Numbered from the stretch's first letter, positions 1 to 9,000 are shown. The stretch: DNA of 39,867 nucleotides from Corynebacterium mustelae (GCF_001020985.1 NZ_CP011543.1:1-39867); one strand, 5' to 3'. The notes: generated by a model not told the origin, from the letters alone. Made by a program: numbers and translations.

Positions 1-544
1 TAGTACCGATCAAAACCCTGCACGTCAACGAGAATTAATCGGACCAGTCGACAAAGAATTTTTTGAATCCGTATCGGCCGGTGGCCACGCCCCACGCCAA
101 CAGTTAAACGCCTGCATAGACTACCTACGAGCAGGAGACACGGTCGTCGTCGCGAGTATCGACCGGCTCGCCCGATCCATCGTTGATCTTCGCGCGATAG
201 TTGACCGCATACTCGAAAAAGACGCCACCATCACCTTCCTCAAAGAACACATTACATTCAGTGCACACGCACACGACCCCCGGCAAACACTCATGTTCAG
301 CATCCTTGGAGCCTTCGCAGAATTTGAACGTGCAATCATACGCGAACGCCAAGCCGAAGGTATCGCGCACGCAAAAGCACGCGGAGTTTACAAAGGAAGA
401 AAAAAGGCCCTAACTAAAGAACAACTCACCCACATTCACCAGTGGCAACAAGAAGGTCTCACTCAAAAAGAAATCGCCACTCGTCTCGATGTGCACCGAA
501 CCACCATCTATCGCGCACTTAAAGAAACGCCAGCACCCATATAA
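1..544 (+). CDS. Serine recombinase (resolvase/invertase family), C-terminal part; gene continues from 39359..39867
   Basis: The frame is open from the left edge to TAA at 542-544. It shows the small serine recombinase catalytic domain (TDQNPARQ, SIDRLARS, the F.ILGAFAEFER segment ending in RERQAEGI) followed by a C-terminal helix-turn-helix (GLTQKEIATRLDVHRTTIYRA). The N-terminal RVS motif with the nucleophilic serine is absent here but is present at the right edge of the window in the same frame, and the serine codon is split across the junction (TC+T). If the molecule is circular, the whole gene is 1053 nt (350 residues). Expected role: resolving plasmid dimers or cointegrates, or DNA inversion. 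The stop codon lies in the first word of the AT-rich array at 542-666, which could contain its target site. Confidence 0.93.
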   Translation, partial: STDQNPARQRELIGPVDKEFFESVSAGGHAPRQQLNACIDYLRAGDTVVVASIDRLARSIVDLRAIVDRILEKDATITFLKEHITFSAHAHDPRQTLMFSILGAFAEFERAIIRERQAEGIAHAKARGVYKGRKKALTKEQLTHIHQWQQEGLTQKEIATRLDVHRTTIYRALKETPAPI

Positions 545-666
545 CGCTAAAACCGTTTAGCGTTAATATGCTGTCACGTTACAACATATTAGCGTTTCAA
601 TTACTAAACGTTACAACGCTTTACACTTATAACGTTATGCAGTTTTAGCGCTATAACGTTATGGCG
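542..666. repeat. AT-rich array of TAACGTT-like words, copy A1
   Basis: About 125 bp packed with both orientations of a 7-8 bp word (TAACGCT, TAGCGTT, AACGTTA, TATAACGTT). The stretch with CAACATATTAGCG then ACTAAACGTTAC resembles array A3 at 33957-34034. It starts at the recombinase stop codon. By analogy with heptad arrays bound by ribbon-helix-helix proteins (the omega protein of pSM19035), it may be a partition or operator site. A recombinase res site is an alternative. The repeats are seen; the function is inferred. Confidence 0.6.
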
Positions 667-682
667 CCTTATTTTGTTTTAT

Positions 683-701
683 GTCACTTAATTAAAGTGA
701 C
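683..701. promoter_or_regulatory. Perfect palindrome, possible operator
   Basis: GTCACTT and AAGTGAC flank a 5-base spacer, giving a perfect inverted repeat between the A1 array and the coupling-protein promoter region. No T-run follows, so an operator fits better than a terminator. Confidence 0.4.
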
Positions 702-812
702 GGCCCCTTTCGATGCGGACGTGACTCCCGGAACAACCCACTACAACTTTTGCAACATGACCTAGTTTGAAAAGCTTTGTGTTTTTTGAGATCACTTCTC
801 GGCATGATTCGT

Positions 813-825
813 TATAAATGTCCCC
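813..825 (+). promoter_or_regulatory. Candidate -10 (TATAAA) for a leaderless transcript
   Basis: TATAAA at 813-818 lies 7 nt before an ATG at 826, the spacing expected for a leaderless mRNA, a common arrangement in corynebacteria. No convincing -35 box is visible. It would drive the short ORF at 826 and the coupling ATPase behind it. Confidence 0.35.
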
Positions 826-915
826 ATGGGCAACTACAAAAAGATAGCATTAGAAAAGCTCCACATTCGTATTTATAAATTCGTAGCCATGGAAGGTGAA
901 TCAACGAATGTCTAA
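826..915 (+). CDS. Possible 29-residue leader peptide upstream of the coupling ATPase
   Basis: An ATG immediately downstream of the TATAAA box opens a 29-codon basic peptide (begins MGNYKKIALEK). Its stop at 913-915 overlaps the preferred ATG (908) of the next gene. There is no ribosome binding site, as expected for leaderless translation. The stop/start overlap suggests translational coupling. Its reality rests only on this arrangement. Confidence 0.3.
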   Translation: MGNYKKIALEKLHIRIYKFVAMEGESTNV

Positions 916-2680
916 TCTTCTACCAACCCACCAAGAACTAGATATAAAAAACGGAATGCCGTGGCTGCCAACTTCTCTTTTCTTCGCAGCTTTGTTCTGG
1001 GGATCATATTTCTTCTTTTCATCAGGGTTTTTCACATTCATCGCTTGGGTAGTCGCTATCGTTTGGTTTTTATTTTTCATGGTTGGGAAAGATGAAGGAC
1101 GTTTACCTACAGCATTCCTAGGGTCGGTGATTTGTGGTACCGGATTTCTAGGCTTCGCTGCTGCATCGGTACTTTTCGTTATTGTGGGACAAATAAAAAA
1201 GGCTGCTGGCAAAGATGCTTCAGCAGTTACCGCAGATGCGTTGGCGGAACACCGACAGCTGGCTGGAACGTTTGCAGGATCCTTCGAAAATCTTATTCAG
1301 ATAACTGACCCACATAAAGCAACTTTGGTGCTAGGTCCTTCTGGTAGTGGTAAATCTTCAACAATTCTAAATCCCACAGTTGCCATTGCTACTGGTCCCG
1401 TAGTGTGTGCATCGGTGAAATGGGATGCTTTGTATAGCACGATCGGTGTTCGAAAGAAACGTGGTCGAATTTGGGCTTTGGATTTAGGCGGCGGCATTCC
1501 GGAAGCAGCTACCCGATTGCATTGGTCTCCGCTTACAGGGATTATTGGTTGGGATTCTGCTCGCGTTATGGCGTCAGAATGGTCGAGTCCATATCTTGCA
1601 GATACCCAAAATCGACATTGGGTTGATGCTGCAACGGACTGGTTAACGGTTCTTCTTTTTGCCGGTAGAAACGCTACCTTGATTGAGTTTGCGGCTTGGT
1701 GCCGTGAAGGAATTGCTGCTTTCGATCGAGTGGAAGAAGCACTCAAACGTGGTCGATCAGAAGGAACTGATCTCGACACAGATTTAGCCACTTCAATGCT
1801 ACGATCAATTAAAAGCACGCCGGAGATGGAGCTAGCCTCAATAGCGGCGACCTTAAGGCGAATGACTGCAGTGTATTCGTCGACTGCTGCATTAACTGGC
1901 GATAGTGAGGAATTTTTTCCAGAGAAGTTCATTCACACTTCTGACACCTTGTATATTGCTGCGTCTTCGGAAGAACAAAAAGCAAGCGCGGGTCTCATTA
2001 TCGCGTTGCTGTCTGCTATCACCAGAGAACATAAACGTGCCTTTAACGAAAATCAAGTAGATGAATGGTTGAACATAGTTATTGATGATGCAGGTGAGGT
2101 GGCACATCCACCACTTGATTCTTGGGCATCGCAGTTTGGTGGACATGGAATAGCGCTGACTGTAGGGTTGCAAGACCTATCCCAAGCGCGCAGTGTATGG
2201 ACGAATGTTAATTTTCTCGGCTTGTTCCCCTCAACTATTTTGCTTCCCGGAATCCGAGATGAACAAACACTTAATACTTTTAGTCAAATTGCCGGAGAAT
2301 TTGATCGACAAATGGTTGGCACTAATGCTGGTGTCGTTGAAGAAGATCGGCTATGGGGAGACCGTCACCGACAAAACCATACCGGCTTCAACTATCGAAC
2401 CGAGCGCACCAAGATCGTTCCAGTTGAAGCAATTGCCCAGATGCCACAAGGCGAAGGAATGCTATGGGAGGGAAGCTCATGGAAATATATCCAAACCCAC
2501 ACATGGAATAGCGAATTTTTTAGCCACTACAAAGAACTAGTTCCACACCAATGGCGTGATGGCACTCCGCAACAATCACTCATGAACCGGATAACCAATA
2601 CCCCAGAAGAAGAACTACTACGGCAAGCAGCGCAATATCAAGCACAAGCGGAGGGCAAAATGCCCTACACCCCCGACTAA
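908..2680 (+). CDS. VirD4/TraG-like coupling ATPase (copy 1)
   Basis: 590 residues. Three hydrophobic segments in the first ~100 residues are followed by a cytoplasmic ATPase with Walker A GPSGSGKSS (about residue 143), Walker B-like IVIDDAGEVA, and a downstream VGLQDLSQARS segment typical of type IV coupling proteins. The Walker B has D-D where D-E is usual. I prefer ATG 908 because GGAAGG lies 11 nt upstream; an in-frame GTG at 896 is the alternative. It sits outside the transfer operon, which has its own VirD4 at 11801-13537. It could therefore be a substrate-specific coupling protein or an adaptor, but this is inference. Confidence 0.8.
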   Translation: MSNLLPTHQELDIKNGMPWLPTSLFFAALFWGSYFFFSSGFFTFIAWVVAIVWFLFFMVGKDEGRLPTAFLGSVICGTGFLGFAAASVLFVIVGQIKKAAGKDASAVTADALAEHRQLAGTFAGSFENLIQITDPHKATLVLGPSGSGKSSTILNPTVAIATGPVVCASVKWDALYSTIGVRKKRGRIWALDLGGGIPEAATRLHWSPLTGIIGWDSARVMASEWSSPYLADTQNRHWVDAATDWLTVLLFAGRNATLIEFAAWCREGIAAFDRVEEALKRGRSEGTDLDTDLATSMLRSIKSTPEMELASIAATLRRMTAVYSSTAALTGDSEEFFPEKFIHTSDTLYIAASSEEQKASAGLIIALLSAITREHKRAFNENQVDEWLNIVIDDAGEVAHPPLDSWASQFGGHGIALTVGLQDLSQARSVWTNVNFLGLFPSTILLPGIRDEQTLNTFSQIAGEFDRQMVGTNAGVVEEDRLWGDRHRQNHTGFNYRTERTKIVPVEAIAQMPQGEGMLWEGSSWKYIQTHTWNSEFFSHYKELVPHQWRDGTPQQSLMNRITNTPEEELLRQAAQYQAQAEGKMPYTPD

Positions 2681-2730
2681 ATAACCAGGTCATGGCGCAA
2701 AGATCGTAATGGATTGCGTTATGGGGCGGC

Positions 2731-2846
2731 TGGCGGTAATATCGTGTTCACGGAGCATGTGTCTTCCGGGGACCTGGTATTCCCGGCCGTAGCATGTCTC
2801 GGCCCCCTGAGTGCTGCGGCCGACGGGGGCTGTTCAGTTTTCTAGG
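2731..2846. repeat. Double-hairpin repeat, copy Ra
   Basis: First of four related ~105-bp copies. It carries a small hairpin (GGGGA...TTCCC) and a larger one (GGCCCCC...GGGGGCT), then TGTTCAGTTTTCTAGG. The last bases encode, on the minus strand, the final LEN codons and stop of the DUF3800-like gene. Read on the plus strand, the large hairpin followed by the T-rich tract could also terminate transcription from the coupling ATPase. Confidence 0.75.
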
Positions 2847-3658
2847 GGTTCATCATTAGTGGTGGGGGATAGTTCCCAGTGGCGGGCAGTTTCGGGCTCA
2901 TTATTATATGGTGTGGCGTGATCGAGTGCTGTGGTGATTGAGTCTGTGGGGTGTTCAAGGAGGCTAAAGGATGTTTCAGGGATACCTTGCGTAAGCGTGT
3001 TGGGGATGGGGATGATAGTGGCAGATTGCTGGAGGTAGCGGGGGAATAATAGTCTGGTGTCGTCGGTGTGGGTGATGGTACGTCGATAGGCCATTGCAAC
3101 AAGGTCGGGAAGCCATAGGAGTTTTTCATCTGACGGCGACACCCACACAGTTCGCACTGACTGGGGAAGTAATTTTTGGTTGCGTAGCTTTTTTATGAGT
3201 GCTTGGTCGGCATTGTTGTCTTTGTTATGCTGTCGTTTTTCGAAGATGATAGCGCGGGTGTTGGTATCAAGTTCCCTGATTAGTGCTGTGAGGCATTGTT
3301 GGCGCGCATGCTCTGTATCATCTCCTGGCCCAAGTCGGGTTTTGACTACTAAAAGGTGCTTATCTTCCCATTGGTGGCATTGATCAAGCAGGGCGTGAAC
3401 GGTGTGTGTCCCGTCAGTGGTTTGCAAAGCCTCGGTAGTATGAAAATGATTGTGTCCAACGATTTCCTGAAGCCGGATACGCGTGCCCTCTAGAGTGTCT
3501 TTTGTAAGCACCGAACCAGCAATAATGTAGTAGCCATCTTTATCTGATTGTTTCGCAGGCTCACGATAACTTTCATCCAAGAAGACCGCTGTATGGTGGC
3601 TGGCTAGCTTTTTGTATATTTCACATAGCACAGGGTGACGTACAGGCATGCATAACAC
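2834..3658 (-). CDS. DUF3800-like protein, copy 1 (putative RNase H-fold enzyme)
   Basis: 274 residues from GTG 3658; ATG 3649 is the alternative. The FLDESYRE segment followed by YYIIAGSVL, and the late LLWLPDLVAMAYRR segment, match the DUF3800 layout (an N-terminal D-E-S and a late A-D-L-x-A helix). DUF3800 is usually described as RNase H-like, so a nuclease is possible but unproven. The tail has FSLLEHP, with 38 residues between H and the stop, and resembles the tails of the relaxase and the Fic and zeta toxins. The central ~390 bp is nearly identical to the paralogue at 37795-38634, while both ends have diverged. It is read away from array A2 through a promoter-like leader shared with that paralogue. 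Confidence 0.65.
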   Translation of the reverse strand: MLCMPVRHPVLCEIYKKLASHHTAVFLDESYREPAKQSDKDGYYIIAGSVLTKDTLEGTRIRLQEIVGHNHFHTTEALQTTDGTHTVHALLDQCHQWEDKHLLVVKTRLGPGDDTEHARQQCLTALIRELDTNTRAIIFEKRQHNKDNNADQALIKKLRNQKLLPQSVRTVWVSPSDEKLLWLPDLVAMAYRRTITHTDDTRLLFPRYLQQSATIIPIPNTLTQGIPETSFSLLEHPTDSITTALDHATPYNNEPETARHWELSPTTNDEPLEN

Positions 3659-3764
3659 ATTACCGCACCTGATACTTGTTCCTGTTGTTTTTAATAAGCC
3701 CTTTCCATGTTCCCCCTCACCTATGTTTTATGGGTTTTACCAGCGTAAACAAAGCAAAACATTA

Positions 3765-3852
3765 TAACGTTATAACGGTAAAACCATATAATGCTATAAT
3801 GCTTTAAATATAAAACATCTTAACGTTATAAACCTAAAACGTTAAGATGTTG
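3765..3852. repeat. AT-rich array, copy A2, between divergent genes
   Basis: Dense TAACGTT/TAATGCT words (ATTATAACGTTATAACG, ATAATGCTATAATGC, CTTAACGTTATAA) fill the divergent gap between the DUF3800-like gene and parA. A site that both regulates the two genes and serves as a centromere would fit. Binding of the downstream ribbon-helix-helix protein is inferred. Confidence 0.65.
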
Positions 3853-3875
3853 CGGCACTGTAGGAAGGGTGTGGG

Positions 3876-4457
3876 ATGCGGATTGCTTTCGTTCATACAA
3901 AAGGTGGGGTGGGGAAGACTACGGCGTCTATCATGCTTGCGGCCGCTGCGGAGAAACGAGGAATACCGGTTGTTGTGTACGATGCGGATCCCCAAGCATC
4001 GGCATCGCGATGGGCGGAAGTTGCAATTGCGAGAGACGATCCGCTTGGCTTTGAAGTGAAACGAGCTGATGCACAGTTTTTACGCAATCTCCCTCCCGAT
4101 TCTGCAGGATGGCACATTATCGACACTCCACCGGGTAGCGCTGCTGAAATTCAAGCTGCTATTGATACTGCGGATCTGGTCATAGTTCCCACACATCCAT
4201 CCCCCATGGATCTGGATAGAGTGTGGCCAACACTTGAGGCAATCGAGCATCGAATGGTAGGGGTGCTGTTGGTAGGGGTTCACGAGCGTCGACGGTTATA
4301 CCGCGAAACCCGAAACTTATTCGAAGATCAAGGCGTCGCAACGTTCTACAACACCATCCCAGAAAGGGAAGATATAAAAACAGCCTTCGGAACGAACCCG
4401 CACCAGCTATATACCTTTGACGACATCTGCGCAGAAATCTTAGAGATCGAGGAGTGA
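3876..4457 (+). CDS. parA: ParA-family partition ATPase (locus 1)
   Basis: 193 residues with the deviant Walker A motif TKGGVGKTT near the N-terminus, the DADPQASASRW segment, and IIDTPPG as the switch/Walker B region. The short length lacking an extra N-terminal HTH matches type Ib plasmid ParA proteins. GGAAGGGTGTGGG precedes the ATG. The stop codon overlaps the GTG start of the next gene (GTGA). Expected role: moving plasmid copies along the nucleoid together with a centromere-binding partner, probably acting on the adjacent arrays. Confidence 0.9.
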   Translation: MRIAFVHTKGGVGKTTASIMLAAAAEKRGIPVVVYDADPQASASRWAEVAIARDDPLGFEVKRADAQFLRNLPPDSAGWHIIDTPPGSAAEIQAAIDTADLVIVPTHPSPMDLDRVWPTLEAIEHRMVGVLLVGVHERRRLYRETRNLFEDQGVATFYNTIPEREDIKTAFGTNPHQLYTFDDICAEILEIEE

Positions 4458-4717
4458 AACCATCTATGACTCAAAAAAACAACCGACTAGCTGACACTAT
4501 TCGCAAACCAAAAGTGAAAACATCCAGTACCACGGTAAAGGACACACTACAAGTAGAGGAAAATAAACGCACCAGACGAACAACGATATACCTCAATGCT
4601 GATATTTGGCAGCAACTAAAAATCGCCACAATAGAAGACGGCACCAACCTTTCTCACCTCATTGAACAACTCGCCACCGACTACCTGGAAAAACGAAAGA
4701 AAACATCCAAACGTTAA
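4454..4717 (+). CDS. Ribbon-helix-helix DNA-binding protein, ParA partner
   Basis: 87 residues starting at a GTG that overlaps the parA stop by four bases. A basic N-terminal half is followed by a ribbon-helix-helix fold (RRTTIYLNADIWQQLK, then TNLSHLIEQLATDYLEK), like CopG/ParG/omega proteins. The pairing with a type Ib ParA suggests it is the centromere-binding protein and autorepressor. I infer that its target is the TAACGTT-type array at A2, and possibly also A1, A3 and A4. Confidence 0.8.
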   Translation: MKPSMTQKNNRLADTIRKPKVKTSSTTVKDTLQVEENKRTRRTTIYLNADIWQQLKIATIEDGTNLSHLIEQLATDYLEKRKKTSKR

Positions 4718-4767
4718 AACAATAAACGGCTAAAACGTTCTCTCAGAGCGTCCAGAGCTATACTGAT

Positions 4768-4870
4768 CCACACGGAACATGCGTCTTCTGGGAACTTGGT
4801 ATTCCCAGTCGGCGTATGTATCGGCCCCCTGACTTGGCTACGGCAGACGGGGGCTGTTCAGTTTTCTAGG
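4768..4870. repeat. Double-hairpin repeat, solitary copy Rb
   Basis: Same two hairpins as the other copies (GGGAACTTGGTATTCCC; GGCCCCC...GGGGGCT) and the same TGTTCAGTTTTCTAGG end, but with no DUF3800 gene attached. On the minus strand it still encodes the terminal LEN plus stop codons after an in-frame stop. That is consistent with a third gene copy that has lost its body, or with an independently mobile repeat. Confidence 0.7.
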
Positions 4871-5071
4871 CAGATCATCAGTGGGGTGATTTAGGGGCGT
4901 AGAAACACCTGACGGGACGTGAGGTGGTATATGTGTTTTCACTCCGCCTCGCTTCGCTCGTTGGCTACCGCGGAACCAGCTACGCTGATTCCTTGCTTTT
5001 TAAAAATGTGAACACAGATGCGTTGTGGTAACGGTCAGAATAGGAGAGTGTGATCTGATTGGGTTTTGCTT
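4871..5071. other. Intergenic stretch with one hairpin element
   Basis: Apart from the hairpin at 4964-5001, I see no coding sequence or further repeat between Rb and the HNH gene. Confidence 0.5.
4964..5001 (+). terminator. Hairpin with T-run; duplicated element (other copy 31243-31276)
   Basis: GGAACCAGC-TAC-GCTGATTCC forms a 9-bp stem with one mismatch, followed by TTGCTTTTT, which looks like an intrinsic terminator. The flanking GCTACCGCGGAACCAGC is shared with 31243-31259. Both copies contain CCGCGG, the predicted site of the plasmid's restriction enzyme. Confidence 0.5.
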
Positions 5072-5598
5072 TTACCACAGTGTGGGGTGGGGGATGTGTG
5101 ATTGTGATGATTCAAAAGAGGTAATTATCGTGCGATATTCATCGGCGTTAAAACCAGCACGTACGTGCTCTCGTATCGCACGAGAGCGTTCAGTCCGACG
5201 ATGGCTATTGACTACGCAACGACGACCTTGATAGCGACCGCATGATATGGCGTATCGGAGATTAGCTGATTGAGTGGAAATGCGAACGTGCTCATCATCG
5301 ATGCGAACGCATAAAGGCTCATTGCATCGATGCTCGATGATCTCATGCGGAAGGATATGACGGCCAGCGGCAAGAATCGCGAAACGATGAGCACTTAACG
5401 TTCGAGTGATTCCATTAAACTTAAAAGTAATCCGGCCGTACCCATCAGGCGATGAAATTGCGCCAGTGAAAAACCAACACCCTGATGTTTTTACAACCTT
5501 TTCCAGAAATTTACTCGCGTGTGATGCGGGATAACAATAATGGAAGGATCATAACTATCACTGAATTCGAATCCCGGTAAAGTCGGATGGTCATGCAT
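5072..5598 (-). CDS. HNH endonuclease in two frames (-1 frameshift, programmed or inactivating)
   Basis: Translation starts at ATG 5598, overlapping the upstream stop as TAATG. The first frame ends after 35 codons (stop at 5491-5493). The -1 frame then runs to TAA at 5072-5074 and encodes an HNH domain: GCWFFTGAI, DGYGRITF, SAHRFAILAAGR, IIEHRCNEPLCVRIDDEHV, then a basic tail. This matches small phage- and plasmid-type HNH nucleases. The -1 frame has no usual start codon before its domain. The heptamer AAATTTC (5512-5506) lies in the frames overlap and is phased A-AAT-TTC, the classical slippery form. The full product would be about 175 residues. A plain single-base indel is the alternative. 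Confidence 0.6.
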
Positions 5599-5906
5599 TA
5601 GTCAGATACTTTTTCTCCATCGGAAATCAATGTACTGTCCTCATATTTTGCTGCCAGTCGAGTAACTTCACGCGACGTTAATCCGGTAGCTGTGACAATA
5701 GATTTTTGAGACTCACCTAGAGCCTTTAACTTCGCAATCACACGGCCCGCCGCAATCTCATTCGCCTCACGTGCATCAAGAAGAGAGAAAAACTCGGCGA
5801 GAGAATTCTCAACTTCATGAAAACGATCACGCTCTACTTGAATAGCGGCACGAGCACGCTGCCGGGCGGTCAAGCTCGAAGAATCTTTTCCTACTTTTCG
5901 ACCCAT
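5598..5906 (-). CDS. Small HTH protein upstream of the HNH gene
   Basis: 102 residues with a basic N-terminus (MGRKVGKDSSSLTARQRARA), a helical middle and a C-terminal helix-turn-helix-like segment (ESQKSIVTATGLTSREVTRL). Its stop overlaps the HNH start as TAATG, so the two are probably translated together. It is divergent from the relaxase gene and could regulate it or bind near oriT. I do not recognise a named family. Confidence 0.7.
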   Translation of the reverse strand: MGRKVGKDSSSLTARQRARAAIQVERDRFHEVENSLAEFFSLLDAREANEIAAGRVIAKLKALGESQKSIVTATGLTSREVTRLAAKYEDSTLISDGEKVSD

Positions 5907-6096
5907 ATCCTTACCTTCTTTACTTCAATTACTGACCCATATTTTACTCTCATGACATCATACATAACAGACACGAGATAAACCCTTATTTATCTCCATA
6001 CCTTTAACACACCATTTGCACTACTAGTGTTTTGGGCGGAAAGTGATGTGAATCATAGGTTTTACGGTTGTGGGATATGGTGGTTAGAATTGGGGC
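5907..6096. promoter_or_regulatory. Divergent intergenic region; candidate oriT and relaxase promoter
   Basis: The 190-bp gap between the divergent HTH and relaxase genes contains a small inverted repeat (GATAAA...TTTATC at about 5980-5997) and a CATAGGT box near 6054. An oriT next to a MobF gene is common, but I cannot identify a nic site by eye. Confidence 0.3.
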
Positions 6097-9000
6097 ATGA
6101 TGAGTTTTCGTGTAGTGCATGCTGGTAATGGGTATCAGTATTTGCTGCGGTCTGTTGCGACGAATGATGCTCATCAAAAAGGGCGGAATTTGAGCGCGTA
6201 TTATCACGCGAAGGGTACACCTGCGGGTCGGTGGATTGGTTCTGGTTTGGCGGGATTGTGCTCAGAGAGTGTGGTTGAGGGGGCAGCTGTTGTAGAGGAG
6301 CAAATGTCTGCTTTGTTTGGGGAGGGGTTGCATCCTGATACGGATATTTTGACTGCACAAGGTGTGCAGTTGGGGGAGTGTAAGTTAGGTCGTTCTTTTC
6401 CTGTGTATGTCAATGATGTTGCTGTATTGGCGGCATTGCGAGAGGAAGAAAAGAGATTTCGGTTGGTGGTGGGTAGGCGTCCGACGGAGCAGGAACGGTC
6501 TGATTTTGTTGTGGAGATTGCGACGCCGTTTTTTAAAAAGGAGAGGGGGCGTGTTCCTGAGGATGGGCGTGAAGTGGTTGCGTGGGTAACGGCTCAGCAG
6601 AAGAAAGTTAGGCAGGCGGTGTCGAGTTTTGATTTGACGTTTTCTCCAGTGAAGTCGGTATCTGTTGTGTGGGCGTTGGCGGATGAGGATTTAGCTGATC
6701 GTATTGCTGCATTACATCATGAAGCGGTAGCCGAAGCTGTGGCATGGGCAGAGGAAAAGTGTGCGTTGTCGCGGCGGGGAAAAGGGGGTGTTGAGCAGGT
6801 TTCGACGCGGGGTTTTATTGGTTCTCGGTTTACTCATTTTGATACTCGGGGTGGGGATCCTGATTTGCATGATCATGTTCTCATTGCGAATAAAGCGCTG
6901 TGCGAAGACGGGGTATGGCGGTCGCTTGATGGACAGGCATTGTTTGAACATGTGCAAGCTATTTCGGGTCGGTATAACGCCGTGCTGCAGCATAAGTTGC
7001 AGTCTGAATTGGGGTTCGTTTTTGAAGAGCGGGTTCGGGATTTAGGTAAGCCTGGTGTGTGGGAAATTGCGGGAGTTTCAGAGGAGATGATTGATGTTTT
7101 TTCCTCTCGTCGTCGGCTTGCTCGTCCAGTTTTTGATCGGTTGGTGGCACAGTGGGTGGTAAAACATGGGAAGTCTCCGTCGCGGCAACGGGTGTATGAA
7201 TTGTGGCAGGAAGCGATCCTAGAGACGCGGGATGCGAAGCGACCTGCAGAGTCGTTGTATGAGTTGCGTGAACAGTGGGCGCAGGTGTTTTCGGATCGCG
7301 TGTCGATTGCAAGCCAAGAGGAGTTCGCGAAAGTTCTTACGCAGGCTCCTGCTGCTGATAGTGCTGTGGTTTTTGATGCTGATCAGCATCAGGTTCAGGT
7401 GGTGGATGCGGCGTTGACGCAGGTGCACCAGCGGCGGGCGTGGTTTAAGAAAACGCATGTGGATGTTGCGATAGCGCAGCAGCTGAAAAAGTTTCGGTTT
7501 GTTTCCGATCAGCATCGGAAAGACATGCACGATCAGTTGGTAGATTTTGCTCTTGAGCAGGCATCAGTTCGTCTTGAAGAAGGAGATAGTATTGATCTTC
7601 CTGAAGGTCTTAAGCGTGCGGATGGGAAAGCTCTTGATTACCGGGAAAACTCGGCTGTGTACACGACTGTGGCGCATGTGGGGTTGGAAGAAGCTGTCGT
7701 TGCGGCTATGGATGAACCGTTGGGGGTTGTGGTTTCTGAAGCTGCTATTGATGGGTATCTCCGACAACATGAAGCTGACACGGGGGTGAAGTTAAATGCC
7801 GGGCAAGAGCAGATTGTTCGGGCTTTTTTGGTAGATGGCGCTGCGGTATCGGTAGCAGTAGGGCCTGCTGGCACGGGGAAGACTACCAGCATGAAAGCTG
7901 TGGCGGAGTTATGGGGGCACCATCACGGTCCGGTTATTGGGGTAGCGCCCTCAGCTGCTGCTGCAAAGGTCTTAGAACAAGATATTACGGTACCGTGCCG
8001 TACAGTTGATTCGTTGGTGACACAGTGGCAGCACTGGAAAAACCAGGGTATAGCAGCTAGTGATTTGGTTGGGGATCCTCGCTGGCCAGTACAGCCAGGG
8101 GCGTTGATTCTTGTTGATGAGGCTGGCATGTTGTCGACAACGCGGATGCACGCAGTTATTATGTTGGCGCGTGAATGTGGTGCCAAGGTGGCTATGGTAG
8201 GGGATCCGTACCAGTTGGATGCTGTGGAAACCGGGGGATTGTTCCGCACCCTTGTGAAACGTCCAGGGGTTGCGCATCTTACGGATGTCTTGCGACAAAA
8301 GACTGTAACTGCTGCAGGGGATGTGGTGGTTGATGTCGAACAAACTGAGGCAGTAACGAATCTCCGAGGTAGTGCTCGCCCACACATAGTTGAGCATGCG
8401 GTTGATGTTTTCGACCGTCGGGGATGGCTTGTTGGTGGTAGCCATAACGAGATGATTATGGCCATGGTGGAGCAGTATTTACGTGATAGTGAGGAAGGGA
8501 AAACCTCACTGGTGATGGCGACTACTAATGCCGATGTGCGCATGTTGAATGAGATTATTCAACATGAATTTATGCAGATGGGAAAAGTGAATCATTCCCA
8601 TGTAGTTTCTCTGGCTGATGGTTTAACCGCCGGTGTGGGTGATCATGTTGTTGCTCGGCGTAACACGGTTCTTGAACACGCTCATGGTGTAAGCCGTGTG
8701 TACAACGGGCAGACTTTCATTGTGACGAAAATCCGGCGTTCTGGCGCTGCGGAGGTATTAGATCGTGTGACGAAACAACGGCTTGTCTTAACGCCGGAAT
8801 ACCTTACTGAGAACACTCAACTGGCCTATGCCTCAACGGTCCACCGTGCCCAAGGGGCAACGGTGGATACTGCGCACGTGTTGATGACTCCTGGAATGGA
8901 TAAGAATGCCGCCTATGTTGCTGTAACCCGCGGTAAATGGGCAAACAAAATGTATGCGGTCACTGACCATGCTATTGATTTTGATGCAGAAGACGCACAT

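Noticed and set aside
5212..5394. 60-residue ORF on the minus strand
   Set aside because: It is an out-of-frame shadow of the HNH coding frame, which explains the region better.
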